The notes under the pieces were generated by a model. The model was not told the origin of the DNA and made no database searches. It saw only the letters and a program-made list of their open reading frames with translations. Shown here in pieces: positions 1-7,301 of a DNA stretch of 11,331 bases (the first letter of the stretch is position 1; each line of letters begins with the position of its first letter). The DNA lies in NCBI GenBank assembly GCA_035275625.1, contig DATEMK010000421.1, positions 1 to 11,331 on the forward strand, given 5' to 3'. A program made the translations under genes and the position numbers. This DNA comes from DATEMK01 sp035275625 (GTDB lineage Bacteria; Bacteroidota; Bacteroidia; AKYH767-A; OLB10).

Positions 1-1
1 T

Positions 2-1645
2 ATAGAACGGGATAATAAGTTGAGCAGCTTTGGAGTCAATGAAGAAATAGTATTTGAGCGTTTCAGAAACAGGTTTTGGGTTGCATCGGAAACAGGAATT
101 CATTTCTTCCATACTGATAATCCTGTTCTTCAAAGCCCTGAAAATGATTCGCTGAATGTCCTTTTAAAAAATAACAAAACTGTTTATTCATTAACGTTTG
201 ACAAAAAAAATCAGCTATGGTTTTCTTTCAGCCGCGGAATAGTGTGTTATGATATCAGCGAAAATAAAATCAAAAAAGTCCTTGGTGAAAAAGAGCTTCC
301 TTCTCTCAATTCATATTACCTGGTGTGTGATTCATCAGGAAATATCTGGAGCGATTGCAGCAAGGGGCTGATGCGTATAAATCCGGAAAACTATATAGCC
401 CAGCTTTATAACAGTAATAACGGCCTGCAGGAATATACGTATCCGGGAAATTCTTACTTGGTGTCAAACGGCAACCTGGTAAAATCATTTGCAGGCGGCC
501 TTGTTCTTTATGATACCCGGAAACAAAATGAAAAACCGCAACCTGGAACACCTGTTATCACCTCAGTGAAAATTTTTGAAAACGAATATGAACAGGATAA
601 TTCAAGTTTGGATTTAAAAAAAATCAATTTATCAAGCAGGCGTAATTCTGTAACTATTGAATATGCTCCTTTGAATTATTCAAATGAATCATTTACCCAA
701 TATGCATATATGCTAGAAGGCGCAGCGAAAGAATATGTATATACAAATTCTCCGCAGGTATTATTCAGTAATCTGAGTCCCGGGGATTATGTTTTTCACC
801 TCAAGTGTTCATGGGGAGATGATATATGGAGCAGTGAAAGGATATTGAACATTACCATCCACCCTCCCTGGTATCAAACATGGTGGTTCCGCATAGTGCT
901 TGCTTTAGTTGTTCTGCTGATTATTTTAGCTGTGTACCGATACCGGATCAGGCAAGTCAGGAAGGAAGAACACATGCAGACAGACTTCAGGAAACAACTG
1001 ATGGATATGGAAATGACTGCGCTTCGTTCACAAATGAACCCGCATTTTATTTTTAATTCGCTTAACTCCATTAACCGTTATGTAATGCAAAATGACAGGC
1101 TTACCGCTTCCGAATACATTGCTAAGTTCGGAAAGCTGATCAGGAGTGTACTTGACAATTCAACCAGCAGGCAGATTACACTTGAACAGGAATTGAGTAC
1201 TTTAGAACTTTATATACAGCTGGAGAAATTACGTTTTGAAAATAAATTTGACTATAAAATAATAACGGATGGCGTTGATGTTTCCGTAAAAATTCCACCG
1301 ATGCTGATTCAGCCATTTGTGGAGAACAGCATCTGGCATGGACTGATGCAGAAAAATGAAAAAGGGAGCGTTGTTATTTCAGCCGGAATGAAAGAGAATA
1401 ATCTGCTTGAATTGATTATTGAGGATGACGGCATCGGAAGAACAAAAGCAGAAGAACTAAAGAGCAAAACTGCAGTACACAAATCACACGGAATGAAAGT
1501 AACCACCGACCGCATTAAAATTATAAACGAATTATACGAACAGAAAAATAAAGTGGAGGTAATTGACCTGTTTGATAAAAATGGAAATGCATGCGGAACA
1601 AAAGTCATCCTTCTAATACCGATAGTTGATAATACCCATGATTAA
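2..1645 (+). CDS. Sensor histidine kinase, LytS/YpdA type (5' end outside window)
   Basis: Membrane sensor kinase expected to phosphorylate the LytTR regulator encoded next. The frame is open to the window edge with no ATG, so the N-terminus is missing. Counting from the codon at nt 20: propeller-blade (Reg_prop-like) stretches near 15-30, 64-79 and 107-121; a Y_Y_Y-type beta-sandwich at about 209-285; one membrane helix at about 288-308; the His_kinase motif MNPHFIFNSLNSINRY at 339-354 with His342 as phospho-acceptor; the N box PFVENSIWHG at 432-441; EDDGIGR at 468-474 and SHGM at 489-492 of the HATPase domain. The order periplasmic propeller, Y_Y_Y, helix, kinase is common in Bacteroidota. 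The stop overlaps the next start by 8 bp, implying one transcript. The ligand cannot be told, since most of the sensor domain is outside the window. Confidence 0.93.
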   Translation: MERDNKLSSFGVNEEIVFERFRNRFWVASETGIHFFHTDNPVLQSPENDSLNVLLKNNKTVYSLTFDKKNQLWFSFSRGIVCYDISENKIKKVLGEKELPSLNSYYLVCDSSGNIWSDCSKGLMRINPENYIAQLYNSNNGLQEYTYPGNSYLVSNGNLVKSFAGGLVLYDTRKQNEKPQPGTPVITSVKIFENEYEQDNSSLDLKKINLSSRRNSVTIEYAPLNYSNESFTQYAYMLEGAAKEYVYTNSPQVLFSNLSPGDYVFHLKCSWGDDIWSSERILNITIHPPWYQTWWFRIVLALVVLLIILAVYRYRIRQVRKEEHMQTDFRKQLMDMEMTALRSQMNPHFIFNSLNSINRYVMQNDRLTASEYIAKFGKLIRSVLDNSTSRQITLEQELSTLELYIQLEKLRFENKFDYKIITDGVDVSVKIPPMLIQPFVENSIWHGLMQKNEKGSVVISAGMKENNLLELIIEDDGIGRTKAEELKSKTAVHKSHGMKVTTDRIKIINELYEQKNKVEVIDLFDKNGNACGTKVILLIPIVDNTHD

Positions 1646-2384
1646 AGCCCTGTTAATTGATGATGAAATAAGCGCTACCGAATTGCTGAAAGAGCAATTG
1701 AATGTTTATTGCCCCGAAGTAAATGTTGTTGCAACCTGCAATAACCCGCTTGATGCAGCAGGATTAATAAATAAGCATGAGCCCGATATTGTTTTTACAG
1801 ATATTGAAATGCCAAAGCTCAGCGGTTTTGAATTGATGCAATCTTTGCCGCAAATAAATTTTCAAATAATTTTCGTGACCGCCTATAACCAGTTTGCGCT
1901 GAAAGCTTTTAAATATTCCGCTCTTGATTATTTGCTGAAGCCTGTTGAAAAAGATGATTTAATCCGCTCGGTAAACAAATTCAGCCTGACGCATCAGAAA
2001 GCAGAAATGAAACAGCTGGAGTTTTTAAAACAATTTTTATCCGGCAGCCAGTCAAAACCTGAGCGAATCGGGATTACCGTTCGGGACGGGGTGAAATTTG
2101 TAGATATTAAAAATATTATCCGCTGCCAGGCGGATGATAATTATACCAGGATGTTTTTTCTGAACACCGAACCCATGCTTGTAAGCCGTACTCTTGGCGA
2201 TTTTGAAGAACAGCTTACGGAACACGGATTTTTCCGGATCAGCAATTCGCATCTTATCAGCCTTCATTTCATTGAACGCTACAGCCGCGAAGACGGAGGA
2301 TATGTGCAGATGAAAGACGGAGTGACAATAACTGTATCAAAAAACAAAAAAGATACTTTTTTAAAAATGATCAATAAGATTTGA
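1638..2384 (+). CDS. LytTR-family response regulator
   Basis: DNA-binding response regulator of 248 residues, partner of the overlapping sensor kinase. The receiver domain covers about 2-120: acidic pocket D8/D9, phospho-acceptor D55 in FTDIEMP, T81, and K101 in LLKP, all in the usual places. After a short linker, a LytTR DNA-binding domain covers about 143-248, with the typical stretches RCQADDNYTRMF and FFRISNSHLISL. I chose the ATG at 1638 because it gives a receiver starting MIKALLIDDE; a TTG at 1626 would only add four residues. The start lies inside the last codons of the kinase gene, which suggests translational coupling. Targets are not visible; LytTR regulators bind paired direct repeats, and I found no clear pair at its own locus. 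Confidence 0.94.
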   Translation: MIKALLIDDEISATELLKEQLNVYCPEVNVVATCNNPLDAAGLINKHEPDIVFTDIEMPKLSGFELMQSLPQINFQIIFVTAYNQFALKAFKYSALDYLLKPVEKDDLIRSVNKFSLTHQKAEMKQLEFLKQFLSGSQSKPERIGITVRDGVKFVDIKNIIRCQADDNYTRMFFLNTEPMLVSRTLGDFEEQLTEHGFFRISNSHLISLHFIERYSREDGGYVQMKDGVTITVSKNKKDTFLKMINKI

Positions 2385-2410
2385 GAAATTTTATTGAGCG
2401 ATATGTTCGT

Positions 2411-4294
2411 TTACATTTTTTCCGATAATTCCATCCACCGTTCTGTTTTCAAATCAATCTTTTTTAACGTTTCATGATACAGCACAGATGATTTTTGCAA
2501 TTCATCATGAACTAAGCTGCCATTGCTCATTTTATTAATCAAATCTTCTTTTTGCTTTTCCAGCTCACTCATTTCTTTCTCTAATGCTTCCAGTTCTTTT
2601 TTCTCCTTAAAAGTCAACCCTTTCTTTTTCTCATATTCTATCGTTCCTGACTGCCTGCTGCCCTCTGCCGCCTGTCTCCTGTTCCCTGGCAACTGCTTAC
2701 TGTCCGTTGCTGCCTCATTCCTGTAATCTGTATAATTCCCATGTATGTCTCTTATCTTTCCGTCACCTTCAAAAACAAAAACATGGTCCACCAATTTATC
2801 CATGAAATAACGGTCGTGGGTCACCATGAGGATACATCCTTCATATTCCTGCAAAAAATCTTCTAATATATTAAGCGTTACTATATCAAGATCATTGGTC
2901 GGCTCATCAAGAATCAGGAAATTAGGATTTTTAATCAGTATAGTAAGCAGGTATAATCTTCGTTTTTCGCCACCGCTTAGTTTAGATACATACGCATGTT
3001 GCCGTGAGCCGGAGAAATTGAAATGCGTCAGAAACTGCCCGGCATTTATCCACTTGCCTTTTCCTTTGCCTGTCTCCACATATTCCGCTATATCTTTCAC
3101 CACATCTATCACGCGCTTGTCTTCTTTCAACTGGATGCCATCCTGTGAATAATATCCGAACAAAATAGTTTCTCCCTGCTTTATTCTTCCTTTGTCAGGC
3201 TTCACGGTACCCATAATCATATTCAGCAGCGTGGATTTTCCCACCCCGTTTTTACCAACTATCCCTATTTTTTCGCCTCTCTTAAATGTATAGGAAAAAT
3301 CTTTCAGCAGTGTTTTATCGTTGTAGGATTTGCAGATATTTTCCAGCTCAAGGATTTTACTTCCCATGCGCTGCATCTGCATGGTAAGGTTCATTTTATC
3401 TTCAATCCGTTTTGAGCCGACCTTTTCCTCCACTTCATGAAAAGAATCAATCCGCGCTTTTTGTTTTGTAGTACGCGCTTTGGGCTGCCTGCGCATCCAG
3501 TCTAATTCCCTGAGATAAATATTTTTTGTTTTTTCCATTTCTGAAGCCTGCTGGAACTCACGCTCAGTTTTCTTTTCTAAATAATATTTATAGTTTCCTG
3601 TATAGGTATATAGCACGCCCTGGTCAAGCTCGGAAATTGTATCACATACACTGTCTAAAAAATAACGGTCATGTGTGACGAGCAATACGGTTTTATTGAG
3701 TGAGCGCAAATAATTTTCTAACCATTCTATCATGTCGAGGTCAAGATGGTTGGTGGGTTCATCAAGCAATAAGAGATCCGGCTCTTCCACCAGTAATTTT
3801 GCAAGAGCCACGCGTTTCTTCTGCCCGCCCGAAAGATGCTTTATTTGTTTTTCAAGATCATGAATGCCGAGCTTGCCAAGTATTTCATGCGCTTTATTTT
3901 CAAAATCCCATGCCTGCAGGGAATCTATTTTATCAATCAGCTGCTGCATTAAATGCTGATCTGCCTTTTCTCCCTGGTCAAGACATTTTTCATATTCACC
4001 CAATGCATGAAGAACCGGGTGATCGCTTTTAAAAATACAATCCATCACCATAGAATCGGGATGAAATTCGGGCTGTTGTTCAAGATAACCTAAAGTAATT
4101 CCGTTACGCATGGTTACCTTGCCGGTATCTGGAGTTTCTTTTCCTGCAAGAATGCGCAGCAAAGTTGTTTTACCGCTTCCGTTTGCAGCAATCAATGCCA
4201 TTTTTTGATTTGCGCTCAGCGAAATATTTAAATCTTCAAACAGCGGAGTTTCATTGTATGCTTTACTGAGTGATTCGGTGGTGAGATAATTCAT
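2411..4294 (-). CDS. ABC-F family ATPase (Uup-like)
   Basis: Soluble translation-associated ATPase of 627 residues with two ABC domains and no membrane segments. Domain 1: Walker A NGSGKTT at 38-44, signature LSGGQ at 154-158, Walker B LLLLDEPTNHLD at 174-185. Domain 2: Walker A GKNGVGKST at 347-355, LSGGE at 439-443, LDEPTNDLD at 462-470. The ABC-F interdomain linker is at about 232-300, with the basic motif MRRQPKARTTKQKARI (267-282) that would contact P-site tRNA. A C-terminal coiled coil at about 555-627 resembles Uup. The first Walker A glycine is Ala36 here. Residues 531-550 form a polar linker encoded by a 7-bp phased repeat, described separately. The start is fixed by the family N-terminus. 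It is convergent with the regulator gene (26-bp gap, no hairpin seen). The exact subfamily is uncertain. Confidence 0.94.
   Translation of the reverse strand: MNYLTTESLSKAYNETPLFEDLNISLSANQKMALIAANGSGKTTLLRILAGKETPDTGKVTMRNGITLGYLEQQPEFHPDSMVMDCIFKSDHPVLHALGEYEKCLDQGEKADQHLMQQLIDKIDSLQAWDFENKAHEILGKLGIHDLEKQIKHLSGGQKKRVALAKLLVEEPDLLLLDEPTNHLDLDMIEWLENYLRSLNKTVLLVTHDRYFLDSVCDTISELDQGVLYTYTGNYKYYLEKKTEREFQQASEMEKTKNIYLRELDWMRRQPKARTTKQKARIDSFHEVEEKVGSKRIEDKMNLTMQMQRMGSKILELENICKSYNDKTLLKDFSYTFKRGEKIGIVGKNGVGKSTLLNMIMGTVKPDKGRIKQGETILFGYYSQDGIQLKEDKRVIDVVKDIAEYVETGKGKGKWINAGQFLTHFNFSGSRQHAYVSKLSGGEKRRLYLLTILIKNPNFLILDEPTNDLDIVTLNILEDFLQEYEGCILMVTHDRYFMDKLVDHVFVFEGDGKIRDIHGNYTDYRNEAATDSKQLPGNRRQAAEGSRQSGTIEYEKKKGLTFKEKKELEALEKEMSELEKQKEDLINKMSNGSLVHDELQKSSVLYHETLKKIDLKTERWMELSEKM
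2651..2702 (-). repeat. Coding heptamer array (nnnCAGn) inside the ABC-F gene
   Basis: On the plus strand CTG occurs at 2651, 2658, 2665, 2672, 2679, 2686, 2693 and 2700: eight copies exactly 7 bp apart. The other positions vary. Read on the coding strand, every third CAG is in frame and gives Gln at residues 534, 541 and 548, so the protein has a 7-residue pseudo-repeat. The segment is GC-richer than the rest of the gene and sits between ABC domain 2 and the C-terminal coiled coil. Confidence 0.9.
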
Positions 4295-4298
4295 GATG

Positions 4299-4306
4299 CA
4301 AAGCTA
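4299..4306 (-). promoter_or_regulatory. Putative -7 box TAGCTTTG for the ABC-F gene
   Basis: Matches the Bacteroidota -7 consensus TAnnTTTG on the minus strand and ends only 4 bp before the ATG at 4294. Transcription would start at or beside the start codon, giving a leaderless mRNA. No clear TTTG at -33 was found. The same TTAGCTTTGCA string precedes the methyltransferase gene. Confidence 0.5.
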
Positions 4307-4313
4307 AGAGAAG

Positions 4314-4366
4314 TTTGAGGTTTGAGGTTTGAGGTTAACCTCAAATTTCAAAATCCAAACCTCAAA
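4314..4366. repeat. Inverted array of heptamers TTTGAGG / CCTCAAA
   Basis: Three exact copies of TTTGAGG start at 4314, 4321 and 4328. A TTAA centre follows, then four nnnCAAA heptamers start at 4339, 4346, 4353 and 4360; the first and last are exact CCTCAAA. Positions 4328-4345 form a perfect 18-bp palindrome, and the outer 11-bp arms 4313-4323 and 4357-4367 are also complementary. The array fills the divergent region between the ABC-F gene and the small response regulator. Confidence 0.93.
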
Positions 4367-4376
4367 CATTTTATAT

Positions 4377-4384
4377 TACTTTTG
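4377..4384 (+). promoter_or_regulatory. Putative -7 box TACTTTTG for the small response regulator
   Basis: Exact match to TAnnTTTG, ending 20 bp before the ATG at 4405, so a leader of about 14 nt would be expected. A -33 element is not evident. It lies just outside the heptamer array. Confidence 0.5.
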
Positions 4385-4404
4385 AAGTATACAAAACCTG
4401 GTTC

Positions 4405-4905
4405 ATGTACACCGACAAAAAATTTAAGATTGTTCTTATTGATGACGATCCTACCATGACAGAAATGCTGAAGGATTTTATCACAAAAAATTATAATGCA
4501 GCCGAAGTAACGGTCTTTCACACAGGCGAAGAAGCAATGTCGGGAATATATTCTATTCCTGAAGTGATGGTGCTTGATTATCATCTTGACTCTGTGAACC
4601 CGGAAGCTTTGAACGGTTTGCAGATTTTAAAAAAGCTTAAAGATATGTATCCGGAAACACCGGTCATTTTTTTCTCTTCTGAAGAAAAGCCTGAGATAGC
4701 TGTCAACACCATTAAATACGGTGCTTATGATTATATTGTAAAAAATGAAAATGCATTTCACCGCCTTGAAATTCTTTTAACAAATATTTTCAGCCACGGT
4801 GAATTAAAAAAGAATTTAGGTTCCCAGAAATTTTTTAACAGGTTGCTGGGCGTTTTATTAGCTGCCATACTCATCGGGTTAATTATTGCAAAAATGACCG
4901 ATTGA
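4405..4905 (+). CDS. Single-domain response regulator with C-terminal membrane helix
   Basis: Receiver-domain protein of 166 residues with no DNA-binding or enzymatic output domain. The receiver spans about 7-130: acidic residues D13-D15, phospho-acceptor D58 in MVLDYHL, S91/S92 at the switch position and K113 in DYIVKNE. After a short polar linker, residues about 147-162 (LLGVLLAAILIGLIIA) form one strongly hydrophobic helix ending in KMTD, so the protein is predicted to be tail-anchored with the receiver in the cytoplasm. No histidine kinase is adjacent, so it is an orphan here. It lies 35 bp upstream of the carbamoyltransferase and may be co-transcribed with it. The output is unknown; a membrane-docked phospho-switch or phosphate sink are both possible. 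Confidence 0.88.
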   Translation: MYTDKKFKIVLIDDDPTMTEMLKDFITKNYNAAEVTVFHTGEEAMSGIYSIPEVMVLDYHLDSVNPEALNGLQILKKLKDMYPETPVIFFSSEEKPEIAVNTIKYGAYDYIVKNENAFHRLEILLTNIFSHGELKKNLGSQKFFNRLLGVLLAAILIGLIIAKMTD

Positions 4906-4914
4906 TACTTTCTT

Positions 4915-4938
4915 AGTTATCGCGTCATTAAGTTATCC
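4915..4938. repeat. Short 8-bp phased repeat
   Basis: The 35-bp gap before the carbamoyltransferase holds AGTTATCG, CGTCATTA and AGTTATCC back to back at 4915, 4923 and 4931, fitting nGTYATYn with an 8-bp phase. Only three units, so this may be chance; it is listed because other gaps have clearer arrays. Confidence 0.4.
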
Positions 4939-4940
4939 TG

Positions 4941-6803
4941 ATGAAAATTCTCGGCATTTCTGCCTTCTATCATGACTCTGCCGCAGCAATTATTGAAGAC
5001 GGAAAAATAATTGCCGCAGCACAGGAAGAACGTTTTACACGCAAAAAGCATGATCCCGGTTTCCCGGTGAATGCTGTTAAATTTTGTCTTGAATATTCCG
5101 GTTCAACTATTGATGATCTTGATGCGGTTGCTTTTTATGATAAGCCGCTGATGAAATTTGAAAGGCTGCTCGAAACGTATTATGCTTTTGCACCAAAAGG
5201 CATAGCTTCTTTTATTGCTTCAATGCCTGCCTGGCTGAAAGAAAAAATGTTTTTAAAAAAGCTTATCAGGGATGAATTAAAAAAAGCGGGAGAATATAAT
5301 ACGAAGAAATTAAAATTATTATTTCCTGAACATCACCTTTCTCATGCCGCCTCTGCATTTTATCCTTCTCCTTTTGAAAACGCAGCTATTCTGACAATTG
5401 ATGGCGTGGGAGAATTTGCAACAGCTTCTATTTGTTATGGTGAAGGAAAAGATATTACCATTCACAAAGAATTAAAATTTCCGCATTCGTTGGGCTTGCT
5501 TTATTCATCATTCACTTATTTTTTAGGTTTCAAAGTCAATTCAGGCGAATATAAACTGATGGGGCTTGCCCCTTATGGCAACCCGGGATCAGAAGAAGTA
5601 AAAAAATTTGTTTCCATTATAAAGCGAGAATTAATCGAAATTAAAGAAGACGGATCACTGTGGCTGAATCAAAAATATTTTAATTATGCAACGGGTTTGC
5701 GCATGGTGCATGACGATACATGGAAAAATTTATTCGGGTTTCCCCGGAGGACTTCAGAAACGGAATTGGAACAGCACCACTGCAATCTTGGATTGGCTAT
5801 TCAGCAAATTACAGAGGAAACAATGCTAAAAATGGCGCAGGAAGCAAAACGGATAACCAACGCTGATTATTTATGCATGGCAGGCGGTGTTGCTTTAAAC
5901 TGCGTTGCAAACGGAAAATTGCTGAACACTAAACTTTTCAAAGATATTTTTATACAGCCTGCTGCCGGTGATGCCGGGGGAGCGTTAGGCGCTGCACTGT
6001 CTGCATATCATATTTATTTCGGACAGCAGAGAAATGTTACAAAAGAAATGGATGCATTACAGGGATCGTTTCTTGGTCCTGAGTTTTCAGATATGGAAGT
6101 TAAAACGCTTGCAAAAAAATATAAGGCGCCATATAAATATTTTGAAAACTTTGATGAACTGTGTACTGAAGTTGCAAACTATATTGAGGAAGGTGCAGCT
6201 ATTGGCTGGGTTCAGGGACGCATGGAATTTGGCCCGCGGGCATTGGGAGCACGAAGCATTATCGGTGATGCGCGAAATCCTGAAATGCAGAAAAAATTAA
6301 ATCTCAAAATAAAATACCGGGAATCATTCCGGCCTTTTGCTCCATCTGTTTTAATGGAAGATTCAAAAAAATATTTTGACCAAACAGGAAGTTCTCCATA
6401 CATGTTGCTCGTACAACCCGTAGCAGAAGGCAGGAGAAAAAAGTTACCGGATGGCTATGCTGATTTCAATCTGAAAGACAAGCTTTATTATTCTCGTTCG
6501 GATATACCAGCCGTTACTCATATAGATTTTTCTGCACGTATACAAACAGTGCATAAGGAAACCAATCCGCGTTACTGGAAACTGATTGATGCTTTCAGAA
6601 AGAAAACAGGTTATGGCGTGATTGTAAATACAAGCTTTAATGTGAGAGGAGAACCGATTGTCTGTACTCCCGGAGATGCTTACCGTTGCTTTATGCGGAC
6701 CGAAATGGATTACCTGGTTATAGGTAATTTTGTATTCAGCAAAAAAGATCAGCCGGAATGGAAAAGCACGGATAACTGGAAAGAAGAATTTACTTTGGAC
6801 TAA
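4941..6803 (+). CDS. O-carbamoyltransferase, NodU/CmcH family
   Basis: Cytoplasmic enzyme of 620 residues expected to move a carbamoyl group from carbamoyl phosphate, via a carbamoyl-adenylate, onto a hydroxyl of a sugar or other acceptor. The N-terminal Kae1-like ASKHA domain begins GISAFYHDSAAAIIEDG (5-21). The metal-binding motif EHHLSHAASAF is at 130-140 (H131, H132, H135), followed by TIDGVGE (152-158), MGLAPYG (207-213) and MAGGVALNC (313-321). The C-terminal carbamoyltransferase domain has GRMEFGPRALGARSI (426-440), RESFRPFAPSVL (460-471) and NTSFNVRGEPIVCTPGDA (563-580). The length is normal for the family. It is followed by an SxtJ-like gene, a recurrent pairing. The acceptor cannot be read from the sequence; a surface polysaccharide is a reasonable guess given the organism. 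Confidence 0.94.
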   Translation: MKILGISAFYHDSAAAIIEDGKIIAAAQEERFTRKKHDPGFPVNAVKFCLEYSGSTIDDLDAVAFYDKPLMKFERLLETYYAFAPKGIASFIASMPAWLKEKMFLKKLIRDELKKAGEYNTKKLKLLFPEHHLSHAASAFYPSPFENAAILTIDGVGEFATASICYGEGKDITIHKELKFPHSLGLLYSSFTYFLGFKVNSGEYKLMGLAPYGNPGSEEVKKFVSIIKRELIEIKEDGSLWLNQKYFNYATGLRMVHDDTWKNLFGFPRRTSETELEQHHCNLGLAIQQITEETMLKMAQEAKRITNADYLCMAGGVALNCVANGKLLNTKLFKDIFIQPAAGDAGGALGAALSAYHIYFGQQRNVTKEMDALQGSFLGPEFSDMEVKTLAKKYKAPYKYFENFDELCTEVANYIEEGAAIGWVQGRMEFGPRALGARSIIGDARNPEMQKKLNLKIKYRESFRPFAPSVLMEDSKKYFDQTGSSPYMLLVQPVAEGRRKKLPDGYADFNLKDKLYYSRSDIPAVTHIDFSARIQTVHKETNPRYWKLIDAFRKKTGYGVIVNTSFNVRGEPIVCTPGDAYRCFMRTEMDYLVIGNFVFSKKDQPEWKSTDNWKEEFTLD

Positions 6804-6911
6804 GTTAATTAAGGTAATTGAGGTAATCAGGTAATCAAGGAAAATAAAAAAATAAATTAAACATATACGAATTGCCCTAATTACCTTAATCACCCCAATT
6901 ACCAAATTACC
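6804..6911. repeat. Inverted array of 8-9 bp words, GGTAATT / AATTACC
   Basis: The array begins on the base after the carbamoyltransferase stop codon. Forward words start at 6804 (GTTAATT), 6813, 6822 and 6830 (GGTAATY). Inverted words AATYACC start at 6879, 6888, 6897 and 6905. Spacings are 9, 9, 8 on both sides. TTAAGGTAATT at 6809-6819 is exactly complementary to 6879-6889. The A-rich centre (6841-6870) has no recognised signal. The array fills the 118-bp gap and could fold into a long imperfect hairpin. Confidence 0.9.
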
Positions 6912-6921
6912 TAAAAAAATA

Positions 6922-7296
6922 ATGACAAAAAAAATAAATGAAATTGAAAAGCTGAAGGCGCTGCTGGTAATTGTTACCGGCTTGGTTGTAATCGGAATTC
7001 TTACAAAAGCCAAAGCATGGTTTTATGCGGCAGGTATAGTTGGCGTTATAACTCTCGCCATTCCGGTTATTGGTTATTGGACCGTGTGGTTATGGTATGA
7101 AATTTCCGAGATGATGGGCTGGTTTATGTCAGGAATAATTTTATCTGCGATTTTTTTTCTTTTTCTTTACCCGATTTCATGGTTTGTAAAAATGTCGAAT
7201 AAAAATATGATGCAGCTCAAACGCGTGAAAGACAAAACAGTTTACACGGAAAGAAATCATAAATATACAAAGGAAGACATTGAAAATACCTGGTAA
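6922..7296 (+). CDS. SxtJ-like membrane protein
   Basis: Small integral membrane protein of 124 residues with three predicted helices at about 11-28, 32-56 and 69-90, then a basic, polar C-terminal tail (about 92-124). The stretch from helix 2 into helix 3, with W53/W56/W58, GWFMSGIIL at 66-74 and YPISWFVK at 83-90, resembles the family named after SxtJ of the saxitoxin gene cluster, whose members are often encoded beside NodU/CmcH carbamoyltransferases. The position directly after such a gene supports the call. In other genomes a small DUF5989 protein often joins the pair; none is visible here. The biochemical role is not established; a membrane partner of the carbamoyltransferase is an inference. 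Assignment rests on remembered motif similarity, so it is moderately sure. Confidence 0.72.
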   Translation: MTKKINEIEKLKALLVIVTGLVVIGILTKAKAWFYAAGIVGVITLAIPVIGYWTVWLWYEISEMMGWFMSGIILSAIFFLFLYPISWFVKMSNKNMMQLKRVKDKTVYTERNHKYTKEDIENTW

Positions 7297-7301
7297 TTAA
7301 C

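Noticed and set aside
1309..1608. Antisense open frame within the kinase gene
   Set aside because: It opposes the conserved kinase catalytic region, has low-complexity Ser/Phe-rich content and resembles no protein I know.
2385..2410. Bidirectional terminator between the convergent regulator and ABC-F genes
   Set aside because: The 26 bp contain no inverted repeat of useful length.
3700..4032. Plus-strand open frame within the ABC-F gene
   Set aside because: It lies opposite the Walker B and signature region of ABC domain 1 and has no recognisable motif.
6804..6921. Rho-independent terminator after the carbamoyltransferase gene
   Set aside because: The stem is AT-rich, imperfect and has a long loop; the bases after the right arm are A-rich rather than a T run.
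6444..7013. Long antisense open frame of 189 residues across the carbamoyltransferase end
   Set aside because: It overlaps two well-supported genes on the other strand; the Ile/Phe-rich translation is what antisense AT-rich coding DNA gives.
4941..7296. Saxitoxin-like gene cluster
   Set aside because: Only the carbamoyltransferase and the SxtJ-like protein resemble that cluster; no sxtA-type synthase or tailoring genes are present, and both families are widespread elsewhere.
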